Source: CAWUIO01 sp963922455 (GTDB lineage Bacteria > Bacteroidota > Bacteroidia > Cytophagales > Microscillaceae). Taken from it: 17,731 bases of DNA. Shown piece by piece: positions 1-7,639 of this stretch (the stretch's first letter is position 1; each line of letters begins with the position of its first letter). The notes beneath the pieces were generated by a model. That model was not told where the DNA came from. It saw only the letters and a list, made by a program, of their open reading frames with translations, and searched no databases. Made by a program: the position numbers and the translations under genes. The stretch covers positions 1 through 17,731 of the forward strand of contig CAWUIO010000126.1 in the NCBI GenBank assembly GCA_963922455.1. The letters run 5' to 3'.

Positions 1-185
1 CGATAAATTTGATGAAATCAGGTTCCCGTATTTCTATTTTAAAATGGCCCTTTGCCGCCCAACGCAATTAAATTTAAACAGTTTCTAAATCACTTATAAT
101 CGTTTTAAAAAATTTCGGGGTATCCTTCAAACTTAATAAAGGGCAATACTTGTTTAAGTTTTGGGATACTGTCGAGAATATTCAT
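1..185 (-). pseudogene. Possible degraded coding remnant at window edge
   Basis: On the minus strand an ATG at 185 opens a 26-codon frame starting MNILDSIPKLKQVLPF that stops at 105-107 just after a run of six T. A second frame running to the window edge (about 66 to 1) reads RWAAKGHFKIEIREPDFIKF without stops. The two pieces look protein-like but are in different frames and separated by stops, so this may be the frameshifted start of a gene lying to the left. I do not recognise the family. It could equally be non-coding sequence. Confidence 0.22.
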
Positions 186-194
186 AATTCAATT

Positions 195-202
195 TAGTTT
201 TG
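195..202 (+). promoter_or_regulatory. Possible Bacteroidota -7 promoter element for the SARP regulator
   Basis: TAGTTTTG matches the Bacteroidota sigma-A -7 consensus TAnnTTTG exactly and lies about 40 bases upstream of the regulator start. I see no good TTG at the expected 19-21 base spacing upstream, so this is only a half match. Confidence 0.3.
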
Positions 203-238
203 CTCCCTCGCCTGTGTGAAAGGAGGCAGTCAAACCCT

Positions 239-253
239 ATGGCCAAACCGTGA
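239..253 (+). CDS. Four-codon leader ORF (MAKP) overlapping the regulator start
   Basis: ATG GCC AAA CCG TGA runs from 239 to 253, 12 bases after a strong AGGAGG at 221-226. Its TGA shares four bases (GTGA, 250-253) with the GTG start of the downstream regulator. The only strong Shine-Dalgarno in this region is better placed for this ATG than for the GTG, 23 bases away. This suggests that ribosomes may initiate here and reinitiate on the regulator. Whether the peptide is made cannot be told from sequence. Confidence 0.3.
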   Translation: MAKP

Positions 254-2550
254 AAAAATTGTCAATTTTAGAAGTAGAACTAAAAGGATTCCCCCGAATT
301 TGCTACCAGAATGAGGAAATTGAGTTTCGTACTACCAAATCTCAAGCTTTATTTATCTATCTATTGGTTGAGTCATTTCAGCACCCCAATCAAAAAATTG
401 CCCGAGAAAAACTAACCGATTTACTATGGCCAGGTATGCCCCTCAGTTCAGCTTTGCAAAATTTGAGGCAATGTATTTACCAAACCCGTAAAAGTTTAGC
501 GAGTTTGAACCCATCCGAAGAGGAGGAGTATGAATGGATCATAAGTGACCGAAAAACCATTTTACTAAGAACCAATTCTTCCATTCAGCTAGATATAGCC
601 CCTTACCTAGACCCATCCCTCCTGTCCCTCACCCCCCTGGATCAATTGCCCAAGCCGCCCCTAAACCTTTTGGAAAACTTTTATGTCCCCGAATCTGAGG
701 CCTTTGATACTTGGGTGGAGCAACTACGCTTGCACGTAAAAAAGGTAGCGATCAAGCATTTAAAAAACCAGATTGAAGATTTAAAATCCCAAGAAAATTG
801 GACGGCAATTCCTCCTTTGGCCGATTCGCTTATTTCTTGGGACCCATTACAAGAAAACCATTATAGATACTTGATTGAGGCCCAGGTAAAAAACAAACAA
901 GTATCTGCCGCTCAAAATACCCTAAAACGCTTAGAAAAAATTTTAAAAGAAGAGTTGGGTATCCCCCTCTCGCAAGAAACTCAGGCCTTACTCGTTGAGA
1001 ACACCTCCGAGGTGCCCCGTGAGGAAAAAAAGCTAGAAGTTATCAGCGCTCAAGCAGTTAAGTCCAAACGTTTTGCCTGGCTTGGGGGTGTCGCCCTCTT
1101 TATCATACTTACTAGTACCTTGCTGTGGCAATTTTGGAAGTATCCCTATTCCCCCGCCAAAACATCCGAAGTGTACAGTATTGCCGTTTTACCCTTTAAG
1201 CAAGACCAGGTCGAGGAATATGTCGTCAAAGGACTAAGCGAGTCGGTCATTGAGTACCTTTCCCGCGTGAAAGGTTTAAAAGTAATATCTACCCAATCTA
1301 CGGCCCGCTACCCCCAAACCCGAAACGACCCCCAGGAAATAGGGGAAGAACTGGGAGTGGGCTATCTTTTACTGGGAGAAGTATCTCAAAAAGATAGGCA
1401 AATCCGAGCGCAAATACGCCTATTACAAACTTCCACCGGTAAAGTGTATTGGTCGGAAAGCTTTGAACACCCTATGCGAGATATTTTTCAATTTCCTCAA
1501 GAAATCGCCCGAAAAACTACCGAACAATTGGGGGTCGCCTCCCTCGGCTTAAATTTTCCAAAAACCGAGGTCTATACCCCAGATAGTGAAGCCTATGATT
1601 GGTATTTAAAAGGACGGGAAGCTTTTTACCATGTATATGCCGACAGCCTCAGGCAAGCCATTACCTGTTATCGAAAAGCTTTGACAATTGACCCCAATTT
1701 TACCCTGGCCCGGATACATCTGGCCTGGACCAACTGCACCCTGGCCGGGACTTGGGGCGATGAACAAATTGAAGACATTTACATAGAAACTATGCTGCAT
1801 TTGGATGCCGTAAAGCAGAAACCAGCCTACCGGGATATGTACCACATTATCCACGGATTTCTGAATTTATGGACCCTAGATAAGCAAAATGCCCTTCGAC
1901 AGTTCCAAAAAGCCGTCTCTACCAACCCCAATATTGATTTTGGTTATGGGGGCCTTTCCCTCATGTACACCCTATTGGGCCGTTATGAAGAGGCAAAGCA
2001 AATGGCTTACAAGAGCCTCGAGTTAAACCCCCACTTTTTTTGGAATAAATTCTGCCTAGCCGAGGCTCATTTTTTTGCCGGGGAGTATGCGGCGGCGGAG
2101 CGGTATGCCCGCGAAACCATTGCTGTCAACCCCAATCACTTTTCAAGCATTGCCATAGTAGGAAGGTCCTTGGCCGCCCAAGGAAAATTTAAAGAGGCGA
2201 TCGATATTTTAAAGCCCACCGAACAAAAAGGACCTTACTTGAAAGGGCAATTGGGAATCGTTTATTTTCACGCTGGGCAAAAAGATAAAGCGCTAGCCAT
2301 CCTAGGAGATATGGAAAATAGCCATAAGCAAGGTGAGAAAAGGCTTGCGTATTACACGGCAATGCTCCATAACTTAATGGGGGACTCTCAAAAAGCGCTC
2401 GACTGGCTGGATATCTCCTTGGCCAATGTCGAGAACCAGCTCAATTGGGTAGAGGTTGATCATGAGTTTAAAAACCTCCACGATACCCCCCGCTTTAAAA
2501 AGTTACTCCAAGACATTCCAAAAGCCTTTAAAAATAAAGTCACCCCCTAG
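250..2550 (+). CDS. Membrane-anchored SARP-type transcriptional regulator with TolB-like and TPR domains
   Basis: This 766-residue protein is probably a one-component regulator that binds DNA in the cytoplasm and senses something across the inner membrane. Residues about 5-100 form an OmpR-like winged helix of the SARP type (LTDLLWPG, then an LRQCIYQTRKSL recognition region). Residues about 130-255 match the bacterial transcriptional activation domain (DTWVEQLRLH, WDPLQENHYRYL, EELGIPLSQET). A single membrane helix lies at about 275-294. After it comes a TolB N-terminal-like domain starting IAVLPF at 311-316 and ending near 430. The rest is TPR-like helical repeats (for example ITCYRKALTIDPNF and ALRQFQKAVSTNPN). 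The start is GTG, overlapping a four-codon leader ORF. The overall layout resembles CadC/ToxR-like regulators. The signal and target genes are unknown; the exported protein at 2689 is the nearest candidate. Confidence 0.85.
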   Translation: MKKLSILEVELKGFPRICYQNEEIEFRTTKSQALFIYLLVESFQHPNQKIAREKLTDLLWPGMPLSSALQNLRQCIYQTRKSLASLNPSEEEEYEWIISDRKTILLRTNSSIQLDIAPYLDPSLLSLTPLDQLPKPPLNLLENFYVPESEAFDTWVEQLRLHVKKVAIKHLKNQIEDLKSQENWTAIPPLADSLISWDPLQENHYRYLIEAQVKNKQVSAAQNTLKRLEKILKEELGIPLSQETQALLVENTSEVPREEKKLEVISAQAVKSKRFAWLGGVALFIILTSTLLWQFWKYPYSPAKTSEVYSIAVLPFKQDQVEEYVVKGLSESVIEYLSRVKGLKVISTQSTARYPQTRNDPQEIGEELGVGYLLLGEVSQKDRQIRAQIRLLQTSTGKVYWSESFEHPMRDIFQFPQEIARKTTEQLGVASLGLNFPKTEVYTPDSEAYDWYLKGREAFYHVYADSLRQAITCYRKALTIDPNFTLARIHLAWTNCTLAGTWGDEQIEDIYIETMLHLDAVKQKPAYRDMYHIIHGFLNLWTLDKQNALRQFQKAVSTNPNIDFGYGGLSLMYTLLGRYEEAKQMAYKSLELNPHFFWNKFCLAEAHFFAGEYAAAERYARETIAVNPNHFSSIAIVGRSLAAQGKFKEAIDILKPTEQKGPYLKGQLGIVYFHAGQKDKALAILGDMENSHKQGEKRLAYYTAMLHNLMGDSQKALDWLDISLANVENQLNWVEVDHEFKNLHDTPRFKKLLQDIPKAFKNKVTP

Positions 2551-2688
2551 TTTTCTTAGCCATGCGCCAGAGTACTGGCAACTTTTCTAGCATTCCAGGC
2601 ATTTCTATAAATTGTCACTTCTTTTCCGTAAACAGGCAACCCTTTTTGGAGTATTAACAATCTCATAGACAAACAAGCACTTATACTG

Positions 2689-3564
2689 ATGAAACATCAC
2701 CTAATTGGCTTTCTAATTGGGGCTGCCATACTCTGCCTTTCCCCCAAGGCCCAAGCTCAAAAAATTGGAGAAATTCGTAAAAAAGCTCAAGAACAATCCA
2801 CGAAACGTTCCAGCAGTGATTCTAATTCTTCTCGTAAATCGCGCTCAGGATCAAGTGATTATTCTTCCGGCTCAGGAGCAGAGGAGTTTATTAATTTACT
2901 CATGGATCTATTTTCCCGAAGGCCCAGAACCCCTGAAGAATTGGCCCTAAGGGCCGAAAACAAAGCCATTCGGGCCGAAAATAGGGCAATCCGTAGAGAT
3001 GCCCGGGCCCAAAAGCGGGCCGATGGTATTTTACGCGCCCAATCTTCCTTTGAGTTGGCTTATCACGTGGGTTTAGTACCTAGTGACTATGTTTCGCACC
3101 GTGTTCGGGCGCGGGCCCGGGTAGGGGTCATATCTACCGACCTGCGGTATTCCGGGCTCACCGAACAACGTCTTCGGGAAAAAGACCGCTTCAATACCCT
3201 CGATTGGCAAATCTTACAAGTACATCTTAGTTTACTTAGTCAGGTAGGCTTCCGCTTGGGGGCCGGGTTTATGCGAGAATATGAAGCCAATCAAGTCTAT
3301 CCTGAGGTGGCCGGGGCCTTTGATTTCCGGTTTTTACAACAAAGGTTTCGCTTTATGCCCGAATTGCGCTATGCATGGGATAGCCGGGTGAGTGAAGGAA
3401 ATTCTGAAACAGTACGGGTGGAATTTAATTCTCAGTTTAGCTATGCCCTTGTAGACACCAAACCGGTTCGCTTGTATGGGGGGTTTAACCTAAAGTATGC
3501 CCGTTATTTTGATTCGGTAGATCTATGGACCTTGGGCCTGGGGCTTAATTTGCTATTTCATTAA
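2689..3564 (+). CDS. Exported protein with Ser-rich linker, coiled coil and beta-barrel-like C-terminus
   Basis: A signal peptide is clear at residues 1-23 (hydrophobic core, AQA before the mature Gln). It is followed by a Lys/Ser/Gly-rich linker (about 35-62) and a charged heptad-like stretch around 88-108 with repeated AEN(K/R)AIR units. The last about 170 residues alternate hydrophobic and polar positions with many aromatic and Arg residues and end in a long amphipathic strand close to the C-terminal LLFH. This fits a small outer-membrane beta barrel. No named family is recognised. It follows the SARP regulator by 138 bases on the same strand, so it may be regulated by it. Repeat family 1 begins 47 bases after its stop. 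Confidence 0.7.
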   Translation: MKHHLIGFLIGAAILCLSPKAQAQKIGEIRKKAQEQSTKRSSSDSNSSRKSRSGSSDYSSGSGAEEFINLLMDLFSRRPRTPEELALRAENKAIRAENRAIRRDARAQKRADGILRAQSSFELAYHVGLVPSDYVSHRVRARARVGVISTDLRYSGLTEQRLREKDRFNTLDWQILQVHLSLLSQVGFRLGAGFMREYEANQVYPEVAGAFDFRFLQQRFRFMPELRYAWDSRVSEGNSETVRVEFNSQFSYALVDTKPVRLYGGFNLKYARYFDSVDLWTLGLGLNLLFH

Positions 3565-3611
3565 ATGCCCACTTTGATTCGTTTTAGCCAGTATTTTGCG
3601 GAAAAAAACGA

Positions 3612-3741
3612 GGGGCTTCCCCGCGCGATTGTGAGCCCCTAGCCTTAGGACAAACCTGCTCGCGCGGGTCGGGCTGTCACTACTCGCTGCCTCTCCCCGC
3701 TAGCCAACACGAGCTCAAACAGGCCGTTCCATCCCTAAGCC
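3612..3741 (+). repeat. Dispersed intergenic repeat family 1, copy 1
   Basis: About 130 bases beginning GGGGCTTCCCCGC and ending CTCAAACAGGCCGTTCC then ATCCCTAAGCC. Two related copies occur at 6540-6667 (minus) and 11861-11985 (plus). Shared blocks are the GGGGCTT-CCCGC start, the GCGGG(T/C)CGGGCT core followed by CTACTCGC-like sequence, and the CTCAAACAG...TCCCTAAGCC end. The 5' end holds an inverted repeat, AGGGGCT at 3611-3617 with AGCCCCT at 3634-3640. This copy is the most diverged. It lies 47 bases downstream of the exported-protein stop and points the same way. Confidence 0.75.
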
Positions 3742-3792
3742 TTTTGAGGTACTATACGAAGAGCCTATGCCTAGCGGACAGCCTATAAGTAT

Positions 3793-4044
3793 TTATACTA
3801 GCGGACAGCGCTTACAATGACCTTTTCCTTTTTTAAGATATTTCTCACAGCACTTTTTCTTTTTCTTCAAAACACGAGGTTCTGCCTCAGGAATAGTTTC
3901 TGGTGTAATACCCGGTGCCTGAAAACGGGTAGAAGTATCCAAGCCCAGGTAAGAACTTACCAAGGAATCCCGGATACTTCTACTTTTCTTTTGTTTTAGG
4001 GTTTGTACTGATGTCAAGACAAGCGTGTTTTTATTTAGACTCAT
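3793..4044 (-). CDS. Small Lys/Cys-rich protein, unknown function
   Basis: An 83-residue basic protein with an ATG start and no strong ribosome binding site. The C-terminal third is distinctive: a run of five Lys, then CCEKYLKKGKGHCKRCP, with four Cys in a CC-x12-C-x2-C pattern that could bind a metal. I recall similar Lys/Cys tails in small Bacteroidota hypothetical proteins, but cannot confirm that here. There is no signal peptide. A 12-base perfect inverted repeat lies inside the coding sequence (3929-3940 with 3972-3983). The last codons overlap one of two 12-base direct repeats, CTAGCGGACAGC, at 3771-3782 and 3798-3809. It could instead be a structured non-coding RNA or a chance frame. 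Confidence 0.5.
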   Translation of the reverse strand: MSLNKNTLVLTSVQTLKQKKSRSIRDSLVSSYLGLDTSTRFQAPGITPETIPEAEPRVLKKKKKCCEKYLKKGKGHCKRCPLV

Positions 4045-4183
4045 TACAAATTACCATCAAAAGTAAGGAAGAGTTCCCGGTCATGCAATGATATAGCTCA
4101 GTTTCTCCCTAAAAAGCCGTTTAGTTTTTATTTAAACTGATTTGAAATTGATTTGAGGGCTAACAAAATATCGGAGCAAGGGT

Positions 4184-4191
4184 TAAATTTG
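4184..4191 (+). promoter_or_regulatory. Possible -7 promoter element for the 91-residue protein gene
   Basis: TAAATTTG matches TAnnTTTG exactly, 26 bases before the ATG at 4218. No TTG is found at 19-21 bases upstream, so support is partial. Confidence 0.35.
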
Positions 4192-4217
4192 ATGATAATC
4201 ATAATTAATTTTTTGAC

Positions 4218-4493
4218 ATGAAGACCAATCTCCTTTACGCTGCCTTAGCTTCTAAATATGAAGCCCAGATCAAAGAAGCATTAGCTACCCTTGAAATCTA
4301 TTTCAACAACTCGGTTGGTATCGGGGAACACCCGCAACACCTAGAAGAAATGGACAAATTTGTTGAGCAAATGGCCAATGCCGAAGATAAGTTGGAAAAT
4401 TTGAAGCGTTATTTTAGCGCTGATGGTGCCCTTCGTGACAATGTTCCTCAGATGATTGCTGAATTGGGAACCTTCACCAAGGTAGCTGAATAA
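4218..4493 (+). CDS. Small helical protein, conserved-type hypothetical
   Basis: A 91-residue acidic protein predicted to be almost wholly alpha-helical, with no Cys, no signal peptide and no membrane segment. Two long amphipathic helices (about 12-30 and 40-67) are separated by the turn NSVGIGEHPQHLEEMD, which looks like a conserved signature. The short regular sequence, ATG start, exact TAnnTTTG upstream and strong terminator 25 bases downstream support a real, independently transcribed gene. I recall similar small proteins in Bacteroidota and phages, but no function can be assigned. It is convergent with the SIMPL-domain gene. Confidence 0.7.
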   Translation: MKTNLLYAALASKYEAQIKEALATLEIYFNNSVGIGEHPQHLEEMDKFVEQMANAEDKLENLKRYFSADGALRDNVPQMIAELGTFTKVAE

Positions 4494-4518
4494 ATCTATA
4501 GGCTTTTGTTTTCTCCTA

Positions 4519-4545
4519 AAAATAGGCTCTTGGAGCCTATTTTTT
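4519..4545. terminator. Bidirectional intrinsic terminator
   Basis: An 11-base-pair stem (4519-4529 with 4533-4543, core ATAGGCTC/GAGCCTAT) with a TTG loop is flanked by T-runs in both reading directions. It sits between the convergent stops at 4493 and 4537 and overlaps the stop codon of the minus-strand gene, so it should end both transcripts. Confidence 0.85.
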
Positions 4546-5466
4546 CTTGAGCGAATACCTTACTTCCATCACATACGAAAACTGAATGGCCGGCTCTAAT
4601 ATCCGGGGGTTGACCACGGCATCATAATTATTATAGGGCACCTTGTCGTAAAAGTAGGTAGGCGTTTTTTTGATCTTGCTGCTTACCTTAATATCTTTTT
4701 GCACCGATGAGGTGCTAAATGCTGAGTAACTCGAGTAACGCTCCACGGGATAGACACTCGATAATTGTTCACTAAAAGTCTGATAAACAAATTGCTCAGG
4801 GGCAGCGTCGAAGTTTAATGCTTGAAAAGTAGTGAGCTTTTTCTCGATCACGCGGCGAGCGGTGGCCCGAAGCGAGTCGTAGACCGAGTTCATCTCCGGC
4901 TCCGAAAGGTAGTAATCTACCTTAACCAAATCGTAGATTTCTTGTTGGGCAGCCAGAACCATAACTTGGTCTAGGGTTTTAATATCTTTAAAATACAGGT
5001 GGACATTTTTTTTCAGCTCGAAGCCAGTAGGCACTTCATTGGCCGACTTACTAAACACTTTCTTTGTAATTTCAAACTCAAAGGTAGGTACCTGGGAGAT
5101 AAAGTCTACATAGATATCTTGCTCCCTAAAGCCAATTTTATTGAGGCTCTGCATAAAGCCCCGGATGCGGCTCTCGATGCGCTCATTACAAATCTTGGCC
5201 GTTTCTCCGGCTTGGGTAATGCTAAGAATCGCCACGTATTCTTCGGCGGTACGGTTCATCAGGATTCTGGCCCCGATTTGCATGGTAGAATCGTTGATAA
5301 AATAAGCTTGGGTAGTGGGGGTAAAGGAAGTCTGGCCCCTACCCGGCCCAAAACTGATTTGATTTTGACGAGCAATTTCCTGATAATTGATATTGCCTTT
5401 GGCTTGGCCGTAGCTTTCTGTTCCCAGAATTATTAGAAGGGCAAATAAGAATACGAACTTTTTCAT
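4537..5466 (-). CDS. Exported SIMPL-domain (DUF541) protein
   Basis: A 309-residue protein with a signal peptide (residues 1-20, ending ESYGQ), placing it in the periplasm or on the surface. The middle, about 45-250, fits the SIMPL/DUF541 family: a predicted periodic alpha/beta pattern with ARILMNRTAEEYVAIL, then CNERIESRIRGFMQSLNKIG, then a strand VDFISQVPTFEFEI, and later a helix followed by VKVDYYLSEPEMNSVYDSL. SIMPL proteins are poorly understood. The name comes from a protein interacting with mouse IRAK/Pelle-like kinase, and bacterial members are periplasmic or outer-membrane associated. The last about 60 residues are Ser/Tyr-rich. It is transcribed alone, ending at the bidirectional terminator and separated from the upstream minus gene by another terminator. 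Confidence 0.75.
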   Translation of the reverse strand: MKKFVFLFALLIILGTESYGQAKGNINYQEIARQNQISFGPGRGQTSFTPTTQAYFINDSTMQIGARILMNRTAEEYVAILSITQAGETAKICNERIESRIRGFMQSLNKIGFREQDIYVDFISQVPTFEFEITKKVFSKSANEVPTGFELKKNVHLYFKDIKTLDQVMVLAAQQEIYDLVKVDYYLSEPEMNSVYDSLRATARRVIEKKLTTFQALNFDAAPEQFVYQTFSEQLSSVYPVERYSSYSAFSTSSVQKDIKVSSKIKKTPTYFYDKVPYNNYDAVVNPRILEPAIQFSYVMEVRYSLKKK

Positions 5467-5557
5467 TTATTTAAATTATTTAGTGGATCATCTGGTACAT
5501 TATACCCCGATCCTCCTTGGCTGTTACAAGCGGTATGTAAGATCACCCGGATTTTGG

Positions 5558-5598
5558 CAAAAAGAAAAGGCTAAGAACTTACGATTAAGTCCTTAGCC
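5558..5598 (-). terminator. Intrinsic terminator of the unknown minus-strand gene
   Basis: Read on the minus strand, GGCTAAGGACTTA pairs with TAAGTTCTTAGCC (5586-5598 with 5569-5581; 13 positions, one G-T wobble) around an ATCG loop. TTTTCTTTTT follows. It lies 23 bases past the stop at 5621. Confidence 0.85.
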
Positions 5599-5620
5599 CG
5601 CACTAAAAAGCCATGTAAAA

Positions 5621-6292
5621 TCAGGATACAAGCGGCGTTTCTTCGCTTAGCTCACTCACTTGCATCACGACCTCATAGCGGCCGCGAAATTTATTAAATT
5701 GGTAGATCTGGGGAAATCCAAAATCTTCAGACTGCGGGCTGAAAGAATCTACGTTTACCCCCAATAAATCATCTTGGCGAAGGTGTTTGAACAATTTGAG
5801 GGCCAAGCCAAAAAGAAATCCCGATATGACCAGAATGTTGATATTGGGCAGGCCATTGATGGCGCTTTTTACATCATTAAAATCGGTCTTGTTGTTTTCG
5901 TTTACATCCTGAATTATCTCCTTTTGGGCTTCTTCCGTGACGGCATTCCAATCAAAAGCATCGGGGTCAATTACTTTCTCAACGCCCTTTTTAAGCTCCT
6001 CATAAATGTCGGCATTATCTCGCTCGTATAAGGCTAAGGCTACCGAAAAGGCCTCGGCATCTCCCAAATCTACCTCTATATCATTAAGTTCTGGTCGCCA
6101 AGCTTGGCCTTTTTTCACCTTTTTTTGGATTTCGGATACTTCCCCAAATAGGGCATTTTTACTCGCTTTGACAAACTTGCCTTCTTCCATTTTTCCGGCA
6201 ACGACCAAGAGGACAAAATAGATTTCATCTTTCCCAAGTTCCCGGGTAGTGCGGGTACAGTGGATTTTACTCATTTCAATTTTTACTTTCAT
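5621..6292 (-). CDS. Unknown protein with one hydrophobic segment
   Basis: A 223-residue acidic protein with no family I can name. The N-terminus (about 8-35) reads SKIHCTRTTRELGKDEIYFV, a beta-rich start with a 'TT-DE-Y' pattern. The centre is charged and helical (about 60-140). A hydrophobic stretch at about 146-167 (LPNINILVISGFLFGLALKLF) could be a membrane helix or a buried helix. A short beta-rich tail with KFRGRYEVVMQVSEL ends it. The frame is open to 6367, but I place the start at the ATG at 6292. A good promoter at 6331-6361 lies inside the upstream extension, so a longer product would not be encoded by that transcript. It has its own terminator and appears monocistronic. Confidence 0.6.
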   Translation of the reverse strand: MKVKIEMSKIHCTRTTRELGKDEIYFVLLVVAGKMEEGKFVKASKNALFGEVSEIQKKVKKGQAWRPELNDIEVDLGDAEAFSVALALYERDNADIYEELKKGVEKVIDPDAFDWNAVTEEAQKEIIQDVNENNKTDFNDVKSAINGLPNINILVISGFLFGLALKLFKHLRQDDLLGVNVDSFSPQSEDFGFPQIYQFNKFRGRYEVVMQVSELSEETPLVS

Positions 6293-6330
6293 AGGAATAC
6301 TTTTAACGTGTATGCTTGGGCCTGTTTTTC

Positions 6331-6361
6331 CAAATTTAAGCTGAGTGCTTGGCCACAGCAA
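6331..6361 (-). promoter_or_regulatory. Bacteroidota-type promoter (TTG-N20-TAAATTTG)
   Basis: On the minus strand TTG at 6361-6359 is followed by exactly 20 bases and then TAAATTTG at 6338-6331. This is a complete match to the TAnnTTTG -7 element with a spaced TTG as the -33 element. It is 38 bases before the ATG at 6292 and decides that start. Confidence 0.6.
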
Positions 6362-6539
6362 TGACAACAGGTTGGAACTTTAAAAATTGTACTAAAGTTG
6401 GCGATTTACGGGTAAGATTCCCAAGCAAAAAGCAAGTTTTCCCTTGTTAATAGATACATTATGTTATATAAACCTTTCCATTTTCCTAAAAGCCCCCTAC
6501 TCTTCTCCTAAAAACTGAACATGCGCTAAAAATCGTATT

Positions 6540-6667
6540 GGCTTAGGGATAGAGCCTCTGTTTGAGCCCGCCGCTGGTATGCGGGGAGCAGGCGAGTGCC
6601 GAAAGCCCGGCCCGCACGGGCACTCCCTTTGAAGTGGCGCCTGGATGCGTTTACGCGGGCAAGCCCC
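6540..6667 (-). repeat. Dispersed intergenic repeat family 1, copy 2
   Basis: Read on the minus strand it begins GGGGCTTGCCCGCG, has the core GCGGGCCGGGCTTTCG and ends GGGCTCAAACAGAGG then CTCTATCCCTAAGCC. It is close to copy 3 at both ends and differs in the inner arms, where GCCCGC/GCGGGC pair around variable sequence. It begins 21 bases after the epimerase stop, in the same orientation as that gene. A 61-codon frame across it (6526-6711, minus) is treated as an artefact of the GC-rich repeat. Confidence 0.8.
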
Positions 6668-6688
6668 AAATGCTTCTTTACCAGTAGA

Positions 6689-7621
6689 TTAAGCTTCTTT
6701 TCGGTAGGCAATTAATCGTTCTATCCCCTCGCTCAAGGGCGTTAGGTCACGACGGAGAACCTGTCGCATTTTGCTGATGTCTGGCATACGGCGGCTCATA
6801 TCCCCTTCTTGGAGGGGGGGCAGGTGGACAATTTGAGAAGAAGAACCCGTAATATCGATAATCATACGGGCTAGGTCGTAGATCGTGACTTCATGGTCAT
6901 TGCCAATATTGATGACCTCATTGCGGAAGAGGTTTTGCTCAAAGACATTCAGGGTGGTTTGGATATTGTCTTCTATATAACAGAAAGTGCGCGTTTGGGA
7001 GCCATCGCCATAAACGGTAATATCTTGATTATGCAAGGCCAAGTCTAAAAACTTAGGTACGACAAAATCGGTACTTTGCTTGGGGCCATAGGTATTAAAG
7101 AAGCGAAAGATGCCAAAATCTAGGCCGTATTCTTTTTGGTGGGACTTAAAAAAGGCTTCCCCCACGTTTTTGACAATCGCATAGGGCAGGCGGGAATTGA
7201 GCGGGGTAGTTTCTTCATTTTGGGGAAACTCTACAGGCTCTCCGTACACCTCGGAGGAAGAAGAGTAAAATACCCGTTTTACTCCCGTATTTTTGGCCAA
7301 TTGCAAGACATGTTTGATGCCCTCAATATCGCGTAGGACCCGCATTGGGTGAGACAAGGTACGCTGTACCCCTACCAAAGCGGCATAATGGAAGACATAG
7401 TCAAAACTATAGGAGAGCATTACGGCGCTAATGTCTTGTAAATCATTGACATCCCCCTTGATGAAGGTAAAGTTGTCTGGCTGGGGCCTGGGCAGCTTTT
7501 CCTTGAAACCCGTTACCAGGTTATCCAGCACCACAACATAGTAATTGGGATTTTCGCAGAGTTTTTCCACCAAGGCCCCGCCCACATTTCCGGCCCCACC
7601 GGTGACTAAGATTCTTTGCAT
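6689..7621 (-). CDS. NAD-dependent epimerase/dehydratase, sugar-nucleotide type
   Basis: A 310-residue extended short-chain dehydrogenase/reductase of the GalE/UDP-glucuronate decarboxylase group, acting on nucleotide sugars in the cytoplasm. Seen: the NAD-binding Rossmann motif GGAGNVG (G8, G11, G14), Asp33 at the end of strand 2, the active-site Ser/Thr region YSSSSEVYG (119-127), and Tyr147-x3-Lys151 in PYAIVK. FFNTYGP at 174-180 and VYGDGSQTRTFCYIED at 203-218 are substrate-domain motifs typical of this group. The exact reaction (4-epimerase, decarboxylase or dehydratase) cannot be fixed. The length is normal. It lies 18 bases downstream of a glycosyltransferase, so the pair likely makes and transfers a surface sugar. 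Confidence 0.88.
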   Translation of the reverse strand: MQRILVTGGAGNVGGALVEKLCENPNYYVVVLDNLVTGFKEKLPRPQPDNFTFIKGDVNDLQDISAVMLSYSFDYVFHYAALVGVQRTLSHPMRVLRDIEGIKHVLQLAKNTGVKRVFYSSSSEVYGEPVEFPQNEETTPLNSRLPYAIVKNVGEAFFKSHQKEYGLDFGIFRFFNTYGPKQSTDFVVPKFLDLALHNQDITVYGDGSQTRTFCYIEDNIQTTLNVFEQNLFRNEVINIGNDHEVTIYDLARMIIDITGSSSQIVHLPPLQEGDMSRRMPDISKMRQVLRRDLTPLSEGIERLIAYRKEA

Positions 7622-7639
7622 GCTTTCTTCATTAAAAAA

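Noticed and set aside
5490..5525. TATAAT-like sequence upstream of the SIMPL gene as an E. coli-type promoter
   Set aside because: The spacing to a TTGTAA is 19 bases and the organism appears to use TAnnTTTG elements; too weak to list.
6293..6367. Longer start (25 extra residues) for the unknown minus-strand gene
   Set aside because: The promoter at 6331-6361 lies within this extension, so its transcript begins after the upstream ATG.
6526..6711. 61-codon minus-strand frame
   Set aside because: It lies almost wholly on repeat family 1 copy 2 and overlaps the epimerase end.
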